The position numbers and the translations under genes are program-made. Of a DNA stretch of 64,000 bases, positions 44,046-55,341 are shown in pieces. The stretch comes from Burkholderia glumae LMG 2196 = ATCC 33617 (GTDB lineage: Bacteria; Pseudomonadota; Gammaproteobacteria; Burkholderiales; Burkholderiaceae), in contig NZ_CP009435.1 of assembly GCF_000960995.1 (NCBI RefSeq), positions 868,001-932,000 on the forward strand, read 5' to 3'. Below the pieces are notes generated by a model, which had not been told where the DNA came from, ran no database searches, and saw nothing but the letters and a program-made list of their open reading frames with translations. Position 1 is the first letter of the stretch; every line of letters starts with the position of its first letter.

Positions 44046-44640
44046 GCCGGCGCGGCCCCGGAGCCGGCAGGCAGCCCGGTCGGCACCGCTAGCCGACAGG
44101 CTGGCACGAGCGCTTGCCGCGCACCCCCGCCCCGCGCCAACGCGGGGCGCTCGCCCCCCCATCCACGGTTGCCGAACCCGGCGGTCTGCCGCGCCGCGGC
44201 GCGCTGCCGCCGCATCGGGTTCCGTTCAACGCGCGGCCACCGCGCATTTCACGACTTCGCCATTCGTGCTGCCGTGGCGCAGCGGCGCGATCTTCGCCGA
44301 ACTCGGCGTGCGCGATGCGTTGGCGCTCGCGCTCTCGACCGCGCGCTTCGCGCCCGGCTTCGGCCACCTGCCCGGGCTGCCCGAACTCATCGGCACGGCG
44401 GCGAGCCTCGCCGGACCCGCGCCGGTGTCGCGGCAGGCGCCCGATCGTGCGATGCGGCAAAGGAAAGTTTGCCGTCATGCTTCGGAAAGCGAAACATCGT
44501 GCCGCACGCTGCGGCCGGTCGAGAACGATGTTTCTCCGAATTCGTAATAATCCGGAACGCGAAATTCACGATTTCGTTACCTATACTTGAATCAGCCGCC
44601 CGCACTTCACGAGCGGATCGAATCAAGCCGGGAGACCAGC
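44046..44640. other. 595-base gap with a possible decayed coding remnant and an AT-rich promoter patch
   Basis: From about 44266 to 44455 one plus-strand frame keeps strong genome-like third-position GC and reads as a folded-looking peptide (FAELGVRDALALALST) but has no good start, no recognised family and loses bias near its end; it may be a gene fossil. From 44500 to 44600 the sequence turns AT-rich, with dyad CGAAAT-N5-ATTTCG (44560-44576) and TATACT at 44582-44587, a likely -10 box for the 61-residue gene. Confidence 0.45.
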
Positions 44641-44826
44641 ATGAACTACTTCACGATCGGCGATTTCATCCTTCTGATTCCCATGGCGCTGGCCGGCGCG
44701 CTATTCCTAGGCGCGGTGCCGTGCGGCACGCATCACATGCGGCACAACGTGCTGCGCGTGCTAGGCGCGATGCTCGGGGTGGGCCTCGCACTGCTGCTGG
44801 TCGAGGGACTGCCCGCGCTGATCTAG
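44641..44826 (+). CDS. Small two-helix membrane protein, unknown function
   Basis: A 61-residue protein, almost wholly hydrophobic: helix 1 around FILLIPMALAGALFLGAV and helix 2 around VLGAMLGVGLALLLVE, joined by a short loop with Cys and three His (PCGTHHMRHN). ATG 44641 has CGGGAGACC at the right distance and a TATACT box 54 bases upstream, so I regard it as a real gene. No family is recognised. The His/Cys loop could bind a metal, which is only a guess. Confidence 0.7.
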   Translation: MNYFTIGDFILLIPMALAGALFLGAVPCGTHHMRHNVLRVLGAMLGVGLALLLVEGLPALI

Positions 44827-45252
44827 CGCGCTCGCCCCTCCGGCGGTACCCCGGTGAACGGCGCACGCGTTGCGGCGTGGGCCGCCTTCCCTGCTTTTCT
44901 CAGGCCGTGCGGTCCCGTGCTGCGCGGCCTGCCTGCCGTCACCGCGCCTGATCCTGCGACGGCGTTTCCTCATGCTCGATCGCGCCTTCGTCGCTGGCGA
45001 TCGATCCCGGCCGGACCGATGCCGGCCGGCTTTCCCACCGTGAAATCGCGCCGCTTCAGCGTGGCAGCGTCCTCGTGCATGCGTCGGGCGGCGCGCGGGC
45101 ATCGAAGCGATGCACGCAGCAACTGCGGGCGTCACGAGGCCCATGGAGAGCACCGTGCGCGCGAGGCGCCGCCGCGGTCCGGCCCAATGGACGCCAGGGC
45201 GCCGGTACCCTACACTGCGGCCTCCTGATGATGCGTGATAGCGGAGCAATTC
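44827..45252. other. 426-base gap
   Basis: GC-rich, crossed by open frames on both strands, none with ribosome site or recognisable content. TACACT at 45211-45216 is a possible -10 box for the DUF3185 gene. Nothing else stands out. Confidence 0.4.
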
Positions 45253-45459
45253 ATGACTCGAGCGATCTCGGTGGCGTTGATCGTCGGCGGCATCGTGCTG
45301 CTGTACTTCGGCGGCCAGTCCTTCCATTCGTTCAACGACAGCCTCTCGCGATTGTTCACCGGCTCGCCGGCGACCAAGACGATCCTGCTGTTCGCCGGCG
45401 GCGCGGTCGCGACGCTGGCCGGCCTGATCGGCCTGGCGATGCCGGGCGGCCGGCGCTGA
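45253..45459 (+). CDS. DUF3185-type small membrane protein
   Basis: A 68-residue protein with two membrane helices (AISVALIVGGIVLLYFGG and ILLFAGGAVATLAGLIGLAM) and the short polar loop SFNDSLSRLFTGSPATKT between them. The loop and helix pattern fit the DUF3185 family of unknown function. ATG 45253 follows CGGAGCAATT; an upstream in-frame codon at 45235 is less suited. It appears to be monocistronic and convergent with the dioxygenase gene. Confidence 0.82.
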   Translation: MTRAISVALIVGGIVLLYFGGQSFHSFNDSLSRLFTGSPATKTILLFAGGAVATLAGLIGLAMPGGRR

Positions 45460-45496
45460 CGGCCGTCGGCCGCGACGCCGCATCCGCCGCCGCGCG

Positions 45497-46267
45497 TCAG
45501 AGCCTCACCTCGGGCTTCGACGCCGAGCGCGAGCCGGGCACCGGCCGGTTGCTCTCGCCGTGATAGGTGTAGACGAGCGAGAACTTCACCTGGTCGCTGC
45601 GGTTCTGGCCGGCCGAATGCAGCGTGTTGCAGTGGAAGAACACCACGTCGCCGGGGCCGAGTTCGGGGCACACCGCGCGCTCGATCAACGCGCGGTTGGC
45701 AGGCAGGTCGCCGCGGAAGAACTTCGCCTCGTCGAAGCAGTCGGCACCGAGCTCGGCCTTGTGCGAGCCGGGCACGAGCCACAGCGCGCCGTTGCCGTCG
45801 GTCTCCGCGCCGATCGCGAGCCAGACCGACACGAGATCCGCGCGCTCGAACGCCCAGTAGCGAAAGTCGCGGTGCCAGCCGGTCAGGCTGCCGTACCGCG
45901 GGTGCTTCGTCATCATGCAGTTGTGATGCGCGCGCGAAAGCAGCGCCGCCTCACCGAAGTACTCCCGCAGCCAGGCGGCGATCTCGGGCGCGGTAGCACG
46001 CGCGGCGAACTCGGGCGCGCGCTGGTAGGCGTCGAGCAGGCGGCGCACGGTGCGGCCGCCCGGTGCGTCCTTCGACTGCGGCGCGCCCGGATAGCGCAGG
46101 TCCGCCTCGAATTCGAGCGGCTCGGCGGCCTCGCGCAGCTGGCGCTCGGCAACCGCCTTCAAGGCGGCGCAAGTCTCGGGCGCGACCAGCCCCGGCACGA
46201 CCACGTAACCGTGTTCGCGCAATGCGTCGATCTGGGCGCGAATCAACTCCGAATGCTGTGGGGACAT
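45497..46267 (-). CDS. Phytanoyl-CoA dioxygenase (PhyH) family protein
   Basis: A 256-residue Fe(II)/2-oxoglutarate-dependent oxygenase. Metal ligands are visible in GWHRDFRYW (HxD, about residues 135-143) and the distal His in FHCNTLHSAGQNRSD (about 209-223), whose following Arg would bind 2-oxoglutarate. The rest fits a double-stranded beta-helix. Family members hydroxylate lipids, ectoine or small metabolites; the substrate is not evident from neighbours. Length is normal. Confidence 0.88.
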   Translation of the reverse strand: MSPQHSELIRAQIDALREHGYVVVPGLVAPETCAALKAVAERQLREAAEPLEFEADLRYPGAPQSKDAPGGRTVRRLLDAYQRAPEFAARATAPEIAAWLREYFGEAALLSRAHHNCMMTKHPRYGSLTGWHRDFRYWAFERADLVSVWLAIGAETDGNGALWLVPGSHKAELGADCFDEAKFFRGDLPANRALIERAVCPELGPGDVVFFHCNTLHSAGQNRSDQVKFSLVYTYHGESNRPVPGSRSASKPEVRL

Positions 46268-46684
46268 GGCGGGCTCGATGTCGTTCTTATGAATGCGTCG
46301 ATTGTAAGACGGCGGGGATCGATCCGGAAACCGACATTGTCAACGACCGCGCACGGATCGCGCTCCGCTGGCCGGCGCGGCAAGGCCGCCGGCGCCTGTT
46401 CGCCTGGCTCGCGCCGCCATCGCGGAACTGCCGCGCGCCGCACCTGACTAATGTCGCGCAGCACACGCCGCCCGCGGGGGCGGTCTCAGGGTTGTCTCGA
46501 CTTCTGGACGTCATGGATCGCCGGTAGCCTGAGTACGCCGGTCATGTCGACCGGCGCGGGCCGCCCCCGGGCCAGCCGCGCCAGCCGTTGGGGCCGGCCC
46601 GGCGCCACCCTTCCTCGGGTGTGGAATACCGGCCGCCCGTTGCGGGCAACCGATCCAGCACTTTTACGAACCAGTCACATCGTC
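46268..46684. other. 417-base gap
   Basis: Upstream spacer of the PhyH gene, GC-rich except near 46280-46345, where an AT-richer patch may hold its promoter. No gene, repeat or terminator seen. Confidence 0.4.
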
Positions 46685-47026
46685 ATGCCCTTGCGCCTCC
46701 CCTCCCGCCCCAACCGCGCGGCCCGAAGCCTCTCCCGGCTCGACGCCCGCCGCACCGCCCGCACCCTGCGCCATCATCAGGCGCGCGCCCGGGCGCTGGC
46801 CACCCGGCCGGCGGCGCCGACGTCGCGGCTGGACGGCCTGCGCGGCTGGCTGCATTCGTTGCTCGCCACCATGCGCGCCCATGCGGGCGCGCGCCGGCTC
46901 GGCCTGCCGGCGGCCCTGCTGCGCAAGCCGTCGTCGCGGCGCCACGCGCACGGCCCGCGCCGCCGCGTCAACCGCCCGCGGCGCCTCGCGGCAAGCGCCG
47001 GCTGGTTCGCCTTCGGCACGCGTTGA
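46685..47026 (+). CDS. Arg/Ala-rich hypothetical protein
   Basis: An open frame of 113 residues with third positions almost all G or C, as in real genes here, and unusually basic: about a quarter of residues are Arg or His. A helical middle, GLRGWLHSLLATMRAHAG, separates two basic arms. There is no recognised family and no good ribosome site before ATG 46685. It could be a nucleic-acid-binding protein or a chance frame in GC-rich DNA. Confidence 0.4.
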   Translation: MPLRLPSRPNRAARSLSRLDARRTARTLRHHQARARALATRPAAPTSRLDGLRGWLHSLLATMRAHAGARRLGLPAALLRKPSSRRHAHGPRRRVNRPRRLAASAGWFAFGTR

Positions 47027-47106
47027 GGCGGCGCGCCGTCGGCCTGCCCGCCTGCGCACCGCCCGATCCCGGCGCGGCTCATCGTCTGCACGCCGCGCGC
47101 GCCCAA

Positions 47107-47136
47107 GAAAAAACCCCGGCAAGCCGGGGTTTTTTG
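47107..47136. terminator. Bidirectional terminator downstream of metK
   Basis: CCCCGGC-AA-GCCGGGG (47114-47129, perfect seven-base stem) flanked by A-run on the left and T-run on the right (47130-47135). It works on the minus strand for metK, 50 bases after its stop, and could also end plus-strand transcripts. Confidence 0.92.
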
Positions 47137-47185
47137 CATTCAGGCCGTTCAGGCCCAAATCGGAACGCGGCGCATCATGCGCGTT

Positions 47186-48376
<1,191 letters not shown>

Positions 48377-48644
48377 TTGGCTAAGCTCCTTGGTGGTTAC
48401 GGTTGCATTCACGTAGCCAGCTTCGGAACCGGATGAAGTGGCGACGCTTTAGCGGATTCCTTGACCCGGACAGGCATCCTGCGCCCAGCCGGCTTCGCCC
48501 CGCAAGTTGTCAGTTAACTCGGCGAAGCCCGTATTATAGCGGCTTTCCCGTCTTGTCACGCAAGGGTGCATTCGTGGTTGCCCACCGCTACGTCCTGAAT
48601 TTCCCCCTCACGGCACGGGCCTTCCGGCCCCATGGAGGCCGCTC

Positions 48645-49529
48645 ATGCTAGGCCGTCTCGGCACCCGCTTCGCGCTGCTCTTGCTGAAGCTGTTCGCGCT
48701 GCTGCCGTATGGCTTGACGGCGCGTTTCGGCGACGCGCTGGGCTGGCTGCTGTACCGTATCCCGAGCCGCCGCAAGCGCATCGTGCATACGAACCTGAAG
48801 CTCTGCTTTCCCGAGTGGAGCGAGGCGCGGCGCGAGGAAGTCGCGGGCCGGCACTTTCGCCATGCGATTCGCAGCTACGTCGAGCGCAGCGTCCAGTGGT
48901 TCGGCTCCGAGAAGAAGCTCGCCCGGCTCATCGAGGTCGACAGCGCGATCGACCTGACCGATCCGGACCTGCCGCCCACGCTGTTTCTCGGCCTGCATTT
49001 CGTCGGCATCGAGGCCGGCTCGATCTGGCTGAACCGCTCGCTGCAACGCACCTGCGGTTCGTTGTACCAACCGTTTTCAAACCCGCTGCTCGAGGCCGAG
49101 GCCAAGCGCGCGCGCGCGCGCTTCGACGCCGAGATGGCGAGCCGCGCCGACAGCGCGCGCATCGTGCTGCGCTGGCTGCGCGAGCGCAAGCCCGTGATGC
49201 TCGGCGCCGACATGGACTACGGCACGCGCAACTCCACCTTCGTGCCGTTCTTCGGCATCCCCACCTGCACGCTGACCGCGGTGGGCCGGCTGGCGAAGGC
49301 CGGCCGCGCGCAGGTCGTGCCGTTCATCGGCGAGGTGCTGCCGAACTACAAGGGCTATCGGCTGCGCGTGTTCAAGCCCTGGGAGCAATACCCGACCGGC
49401 GACGACGACCTCGACGCGCGCCGCATGAACGCGTTCCTCGAGGAGCAGATCCCGCTGCTGCCCGAGCAGTATTACTGGGTGCACAAGCGCTTCAAGACGC
49501 GTCCGGCCGGCGAGCCGGGCTTTTACTGA
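48645..49529 (+). CDS. Lipid A biosynthesis acyltransferase (LpxL/HtrB family)
   Basis: Transfers a secondary acyl chain onto Kdo-lipid A at the inner membrane. 294 residues. An N-terminal hydrophobic anchor (FALLLLKLFALLPYGLTARF) precedes the acyltransferase catalytic motif HX4E in LGLHFVGIEAG (H118, E123), consistent with the HX4(D/E) family rule, and MLGADMDYGTRNSTFVPFFG is a conserved block. GGAGG lies six bases before ATG 48645. It leads a run of genes with dapF. Whether it is the lauroyl- or myristoyl-type enzyme cannot be settled. Confidence 0.92.
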   Translation: MLGRLGTRFALLLLKLFALLPYGLTARFGDALGWLLYRIPSRRKRIVHTNLKLCFPEWSEARREEVAGRHFRHAIRSYVERSVQWFGSEKKLARLIEVDSAIDLTDPDLPPTLFLGLHFVGIEAGSIWLNRSLQRTCGSLYQPFSNPLLEAEAKRARARFDAEMASRADSARIVLRWLRERKPVMLGADMDYGTRNSTFVPFFGIPTCTLTAVGRLAKAGRAQVVPFIGEVLPNYKGYRLRVFKPWEQYPTGDDDLDARRMNAFLEEQIPLLPEQYYWVHKRFKTRPAGEPGFY

Positions 49530-49611
49530 TCGTGATCGCGGGCGCGGCGGTGCCGGCTCGGCCGCCGCCGAGGTTCGCAAGCCGCGCCCGGCGCGGCATA
49601 CAATAACGCCC

Positions 49612-50478
49612 ATGAAACTTCCGTTCACCAAGATGCATGGCGCCGGCAACGACTTCGTCGTGCTCGACGGCACCGCCGGCGACCTCGGCCTCACGCCCGA
49701 GCGCGTGCGCGCGCTCGCCGACCGCCATTTCGGCGTGGGTGCCGATCAGGTGCTGCTGGTCGAGCGGCCGACGCTCGACGGCGCCGATTTCCGCTACCGG
49801 ATCTTCAACTGCGACGGCGGCGAAGTCGAGCATTGCGGCAACGGCGCGCGCTGCTTCGTGAGGTTCGTGCACGACAAGGGCCTGACCGACAAGACGACGG
49901 TGCGCGTGCAGGTCAGCCACGGCCTGCTCACGCTGACGCTGCAGGAAAACGGCGAGGTGGTGGTGGACATGGGCTCGCCCGTGTTCGAGCCGGCCCGCGT
50001 GCCGTTCGACGCCGCCGGCCTCGATGCCCGCCGCGAGGGCGCGGACACGCTGTTCCCGCTCGAGGTGGGCGGCACGACGCGCTGGATCTCGGTGGTCTCG
50101 ATGGGCAACCCGCACGCGGTGCAGGTGGTGGACGACGTCGAGACGTTCCCGGTAGCCGAGGAAGGCCCCTTGGTCGAACACCATGCGCGCTTCCCGCAGC
50201 GCGTCAACGCCGGCTTCCTGCAGATCGTGTCGCGCCGCGAGGTGAAGCTGCGCGTCTATGAACGCGGCGCCGGCGAGACGCTCGCCTGCGGCACCGGCGC
50301 CTGCGCGGCCGTGGCCGCCGGGATTCGCCGCGGCCTGCTCGATTCGCCGGTGGCCGTGCAGACTCACGGCGGCGTCCTGACGATCGCCTGGGACGGCATG
50401 CGCGACGCCGCCGCGCCGCTGTCGATGGCCGGCCCCGCCGTCACCGTGTTCGAAGGTGTCTTCGAACTGACCGCCTGA
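49612..50478 (+). CDS. dapF: Diaminopimelate epimerase
   Basis: Interconverts LL- and meso-diaminopimelate for lysine and peptidoglycan synthesis. 288 residues. The two catalytic Cys are visible: C75 in EHCGNGARC and C226 in ETLACGTGAC, each in the conserved epimerase motif; N-terminal FTKMHGAGNDFVV is the family opening. It precedes DUF484 and xerC, a gene order shared with enterics (dapF-yigA-xerC). Confidence 0.97.
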   Translation: MKLPFTKMHGAGNDFVVLDGTAGDLGLTPERVRALADRHFGVGADQVLLVERPTLDGADFRYRIFNCDGGEVEHCGNGARCFVRFVHDKGLTDKTTVRVQVSHGLLTLTLQENGEVVVDMGSPVFEPARVPFDAAGLDARREGADTLFPLEVGGTTRWISVVSMGNPHAVQVVDDVETFPVAEEGPLVEHHARFPQRVNAGFLQIVSRREVKLRVYERGAGETLACGTGACAAVAAGIRRGLLDSPVAVQTHGGVLTIAWDGMRDAAAPLSMAGPAVTVFEGVFELTA

Positions 50479-50517
50479 CCCTTTCGGCTTACCGCCCTCC
50501 TCGAACCACACTGCTCC

Positions 50518-51246
50518 ATGAACGATCGCGACGTCGCCGACTACCTGCTCGCCAACCCCGAATTCTTCGCCCGGCACGCGGAGCTGCTCGCCGCGGTCCG
50601 GCTCGCGAACCCGCACGGCAAGGCCGCGATCTCGCTGCAGGAGCGGCAGATGGAGATGCTGCGCGACAAGAACAAGCTGCTCGAACGGCGCCTGGCCGAG
50701 TTGCTGCGCTACGGGCACGAGAACGACGGGCTGGCGGCCAAGTTCGGCCGCTGGACCGCGCGCGTGATCGCGGAGCGCGACGCGCACGCGCTGCCGCGCG
50801 CGATCGCGGGCGGCCTCGCCGACGTGTTCGACGTGCCGCAGACGGCGCTGCGGATCTGGGACGTGGCCGAGGCCTATGCGCAGGCCGATTTCGCGCGCAA
50901 CGTCGGCGAGGAGGTGCGCCTCTTCGCGAACAGTCTCGTCACGCCCTACTGCGGCGCCAACAGCGGCTTCGAGGCCGCGCAGTGGCTCGCACCGGTGCCG
51001 GCCGCGCCCGAGGCGGCCGACCGCGCCGACGGAGCCGCCACCGCCGTCAGCGCCAGCGGCGTGGCCGCCTCGATCGCGCTGATCGCGCTGCGCGCGCCCG
51101 AGGCCGGCGATGGCGCGCCGCCCTTCGGGCTGCTGGTGCTGGGCTCGCCGGACCCGCGACGCTTTCACGACGGCATGGGCACCGATTTCCTGACGCAGAT
51201 CGGCACGCTCGCGAGCGCCGCGCTCACGCGCCTGCTGCCGCACTGA
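50518..51246 (+). CDS. DUF484 family protein (GAF-like)
   Basis: A 242-residue cytoplasmic protein of the DUF484/YigA family. Family opening VADYLLANPEFFARHAELL, a coiled segment ISLQERQMEMLRDKNKLLERRLAEL, and a C-terminal GAF-like domain ending FLTQIGTLASAALTRLL. Function is unknown; it lies between dapF and xerC with 39 and 16 bases spacing, as in many proteobacteria. Confidence 0.92.
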   Translation: MNDRDVADYLLANPEFFARHAELLAAVRLANPHGKAAISLQERQMEMLRDKNKLLERRLAELLRYGHENDGLAAKFGRWTARVIAERDAHALPRAIAGGLADVFDVPQTALRIWDVAEAYAQADFARNVGEEVRLFANSLVTPYCGANSGFEAAQWLAPVPAAPEAADRADGAATAVSASGVAASIALIALRAPEAGDGAPPFGLLVLGSPDPRRFHDGMGTDFLTQIGTLASAALTRLLPH

Positions 51247-51262
51247 CGCATTCGCCCGCGCC

Positions 51263-52183
51263 ATGAACGACGAGCCGATCGCCGCCTACCTGTCGTACCT
51301 GCAGCACGTCAGGCAGCTGTCGGCGCACACGCTGCGCGGCTACGCGCACGAACTCGCCGCGCTCACCGCGTTCGCGAGCGGCCGGCCGCTCGCGAGCCTC
51401 ACCGCCGCCGACATGCGCAGCGCGGTGGCGCGCGCGCACGCGGGCGGGCTGTCGGCGCGCTCGATCGCGCACCGGCTGTCGGCCTGGCGCGCGTTCTACC
51501 GCTGGTACGCGCAGCGGGTCGAGATGCCGGCCAACCCGGTGGCGACGGTGCGCGCGCCCAAGCGCGCGCGCGCGCTGCCGAAGGCGCTGTCGGTCGACGA
51601 CGCCAACACGCTGATGGAGTCGGCGTTCCCGGACACCCCCGAGGGGCTGCGCGACCGCGCGATCGTCGAGCTGTTCTATTCGTCGGGACTGCGGCTCGCG
51701 GAGCTGGTCGGGCTCGACGTCCATTACGTCAACGCCGACGGCTACCGCTCGGCGGGCTGGCTCGATCGCGGCGAGGCCGAGCTCAGCGTGCTCGGCAAGG
51801 GCGGCAAGGAGCGCAAGGTGCCGGTGGGCCGCAAGGCGCTGGAGGCGCTCGACGCCTGGCTCGCGGTGCGCGAGGGCTGGGTGCGCGGCGATCCGCACCC
51901 GCTGTTCCTGTCGGTGCGCGGCAACCGCATGGCGCCCGGCGTGGTGCGCGAGCGCGTCAAGCGCGCGGCGCGCGTGGCCGGGATTCCCGCCAACGTCCAT
52001 CCGCACGTGCTGCGCCACTCGTTCGCGACCCACGTGCTGCAGTCGAGCGGCGACCTGCGCGCCGTGCAGGAACTGCTCGGCCACGCCAGCATCTCGGCCA
52101 CCCAGGTCTATACCTCGCTCGACTTCCAGCATCTCGCGCGCATCTACGACAGCGCGCATCCGCGCGCGAAGAAGCGCGACTGA
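51263..52183 (+). CDS. xerC: Tyrosine recombinase XerC
   Basis: Acts with XerD at dif to resolve chromosome dimers. 306 residues. N-terminal SAM-like domain (YLSYLQHVRQLSAHTLRGY), then the catalytic set: R144 in SSGLRLAEL, K about 181-184 in GKGGKERKVP, H248 and R251 in HPHVLRHSFATH, H274 in LLGHASISATQ, and nucleophile Y283 in VYTSLD. This chromosomal XerC context (dapF-DUF484-xerC) excludes a mobile-element integrase. Confidence 0.96.
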   Translation: MNDEPIAAYLSYLQHVRQLSAHTLRGYAHELAALTAFASGRPLASLTAADMRSAVARAHAGGLSARSIAHRLSAWRAFYRWYAQRVEMPANPVATVRAPKRARALPKALSVDDANTLMESAFPDTPEGLRDRAIVELFYSSGLRLAELVGLDVHYVNADGYRSAGWLDRGEAELSVLGKGGKERKVPVGRKALEALDAWLAVREGWVRGDPHPLFLSVRGNRMAPGVVRERVKRAARVAGIPANVHPHVLRHSFATHVLQSSGDLRAVQELLGHASISATQVYTSLDFQHLARIYDSAHPRAKKRD

Positions 52184-52269
52184 CGGCGCCCCGGCACGCC
52201 GCCCCGCCACCGTCTGCTTCGCGAGCCTTTGTTGCCGCCGCGCCCCGCGCGGCCCGAACCGATACCGAC

Positions 52270-53523
52270 ATGCAAACCGTTACGCTCAAACCGTCGAAAG
52301 ACAAATCCCTGCTGCGCCGTCACCCGTGGATCTACGCAAACGCGATCGAGCACGTGGACGGCAAGCCGGCCGCCGGCGCCACCGTGGTGGTGCGCTCGCA
52401 CGACGGCCGCTTCCTCGCGCGCGGCGCCTACAGCCCGCATTCCCAGATCCGCGTGCGGGTCTGGAGCTTCGACGAGGCCGAGCCGATCGATCACGCGTTC
52501 TTCAAGCGGCGCATCCAGCGCGCGGTCGCGCACCGCCAGACCATGGTGACCAGCACCGACGCAGTGCGGCTCGTGTTCGGCGAGGCCGACGGCCTGCCGG
52601 GCCTGATCGTCGACTATTACGTCGACGACGGCCTGCCACGCGAGCTGCCGCCCGGCCAGGCGCCCGAGGCCACGCCGGCGGCCGGCGCGCGGCGCGGCCA
52701 GCTGGTCTGCCAGTTCATGGCGGCCGGCGTCGAGGCCTGGAAGCCGGCCATCGTCGCCGCGCTCATCGGCGCGACCGGCTGCCCGAACGTCTACGAGCGC
52801 TCGGACGTCTCGATCCGCCAGAAGGAAGGGCTCGAGCAGACCACCGGCGTGCTGGCGGGCGAGGCGCCGCCCGCCACGCTGGTCACGCGCGAGAACGGCG
52901 TGCGCTATCACGTCGACGTGTTCAACGGCCACAAGACCGGCTTCTATGTCGACCAGCGCGACAACCGCGCGCTGGTCGGCCAGGTCTCGAACGGGCGCGA
53001 CGTGCTGAACTGCTTCTGCTACACGGGCGGCTTCTCGCTGGCGGCGCTGGCCGGCGGCGCGAGCCGCGTGGTCTCGATCGATTCGTCCGGCGACGCGCTC
53101 GCGCTCGCGCAGCGCAACGTGAGCGCCAACGGGCTCGACCCGGCTCGCGCGAGCTGGCTCGACGCCGACGCGTTCAAGACGCTGCGGCGCCTGGCCGACG
53201 AGGGCGAGCGCTTCGACGTGGTGGTGCTCGACCCGCCGAAGTTCGCGCCGGCGCGCGAGCACGTGGACCGCGCCGCGCGCGCCTATAAGGACATCAACCT
53301 GAGCGGCTTCCGGCTGCTGCGCCCGGGCGGCCTGCTGTTCACCTACTCCTGCTCGGGGGCGATCGACATGGACCTGTTCCAGAAGATCGTGGCCGGCGCC
53401 GCCGCCGACGCGCGCGTCGACGCGCGGATCCTCAGGCGGCTCGGCGCCGGGGTGGACCACCCGCTGCTGACCGCGTTCCCGGAGGGCGAATATCTGAAGG
53501 GCCTGCTGTTGCAAATCGCCTGA
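52270..53523 (+). CDS. RlmI-like class I rRNA methyltransferase with PUA domain
   Basis: A 417-residue SAM-dependent methyltransferase close to RlmI (23S rRNA m5C1962). An N-terminal PUA domain (VTLKPSKDKSLLRRHPWIYANAIEHV in two parts) precedes a spacer and the Rossmann domain: VLNCFCYTGGFSLAALAGGA (SAM-binding), VVLDPPKFAPAREHV (catalytic DPPKF) and LFTYSCSGAIDMDLF. An Ala/Gly-rich insert near residue 130 is slightly unusual. The exact target nucleotide is inferred. Confidence 0.92.
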   Translation: MQTVTLKPSKDKSLLRRHPWIYANAIEHVDGKPAAGATVVVRSHDGRFLARGAYSPHSQIRVRVWSFDEAEPIDHAFFKRRIQRAVAHRQTMVTSTDAVRLVFGEADGLPGLIVDYYVDDGLPRELPPGQAPEATPAAGARRGQLVCQFMAAGVEAWKPAIVAALIGATGCPNVYERSDVSIRQKEGLEQTTGVLAGEAPPATLVTRENGVRYHVDVFNGHKTGFYVDQRDNRALVGQVSNGRDVLNCFCYTGGFSLAALAGGASRVVSIDSSGDALALAQRNVSANGLDPARASWLDADAFKTLRRLADEGERFDVVVLDPPKFAPAREHVDRAARAYKDINLSGFRLLRPGGLLFTYSCSGAIDMDLFQKIVAGAAADARVDARILRRLGAGVDHPLLTAFPEGEYLKGLLLQIA

Positions 53524-53714
53524 GCGCCCCGATCTGAGTCGTTCCATCGCGCCTGCCGGACAGCCGGGGCGCGGGCGCTTGACATCTATGTTTCAATAGG
53601 TGGTTCGGCACGCGCGGCATCCGGCCGGCGTGCCATGGCATGCTCCGGCGGCGCGCAACCCGGCCGGCGAAGCCGCAACGTATTGACCCCGTTTCACGAA
53701 CCAAGGCGATCGAC

Positions 53715-54803
<1,089 letters not shown>

Positions 54804-55341
54804 GCGCCGCGGGGTTTCGCACGCGGCCGCCGCGACCTGGCCGGCCCGCCATCCGAGCGCCCGCGCCCGGCCGCGCCCGACACCCGCCGCGCCGGGCTCG
54901 CCGGGCCGCGGCAGGCCTCGCCCACGGCCGGGCGGCGGGCGGGTATACGGTTCGATCGCATCATCGCTTTTTCGCGCTTTGCAGGTTATATTTTTAGGAT
55001 ATCCAGCCGGCACGGCTGTGCCGTTTCCCGCTTGCGGGGCGGCCGAGCGATTCAGTTACAATACGTGCCCACTGGAAACGGCAGTTGGCAGGCCCGGTTC
55101 TTGCATGAATTGCCGGGCGCACCGGCATCGCCCCGCCGGCCGGTTACGAACCGGACGCGGCAGGCCTCGCTTCGAGGCGACGGCGCGAGCGGGCCGGCAC
55201 CAGGGTACCTGGCGAAACGGTACCGGAGGCTTTCGGCCCCGACACGGCAAATGATTGGCAAACCATGACAAAGGCCGTTGCGGGTAATCCCAAAGTGCAG
55301 GCAATATCTCGCGATTTGCGGCACATTGAAGAAGCAAGCAG
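54804..55341 (+). promoter_or_regulatory. 538-base gap; long leader region of dksA
   Basis: The first 150 bases are GC-rich without a gene. An AT-rich patch at 54970-55005 and a candidate promoter TTGCGG-N19-TACAAT (55032-55037, 55057-55062) follow, giving a leader of about 270 bases before dksA. The leader has many short complementary segments (for example around 55137-55160, CGGCCGGTTACGAACCGG). No open frame has a start with ribosome site. Confidence 0.5.

Noticed and set aside
48377..48644. Riboswitch or upstream ATG start for metK
   Set aside because: The ATG at 48412 has no ribosome site while GTG 48376 does and gives the family N-terminus; no riboswitch core is visible in the divergent spacer.
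51263..52183. Tyrosine recombinase as a sign of an integrated element
   Set aside because: Its family features and the dapF-DUF484-xerC order identify the housekeeping XerC; no attachment sites or cargo genes are present.
53580..53604. TTGACA-led AT-rich patch before the CobW gene as Zur-box promoter
   Set aside because: TTGACA is present at 53580, but I cannot find a matching -10 box or a convincing Zur dyad, so no site was called.
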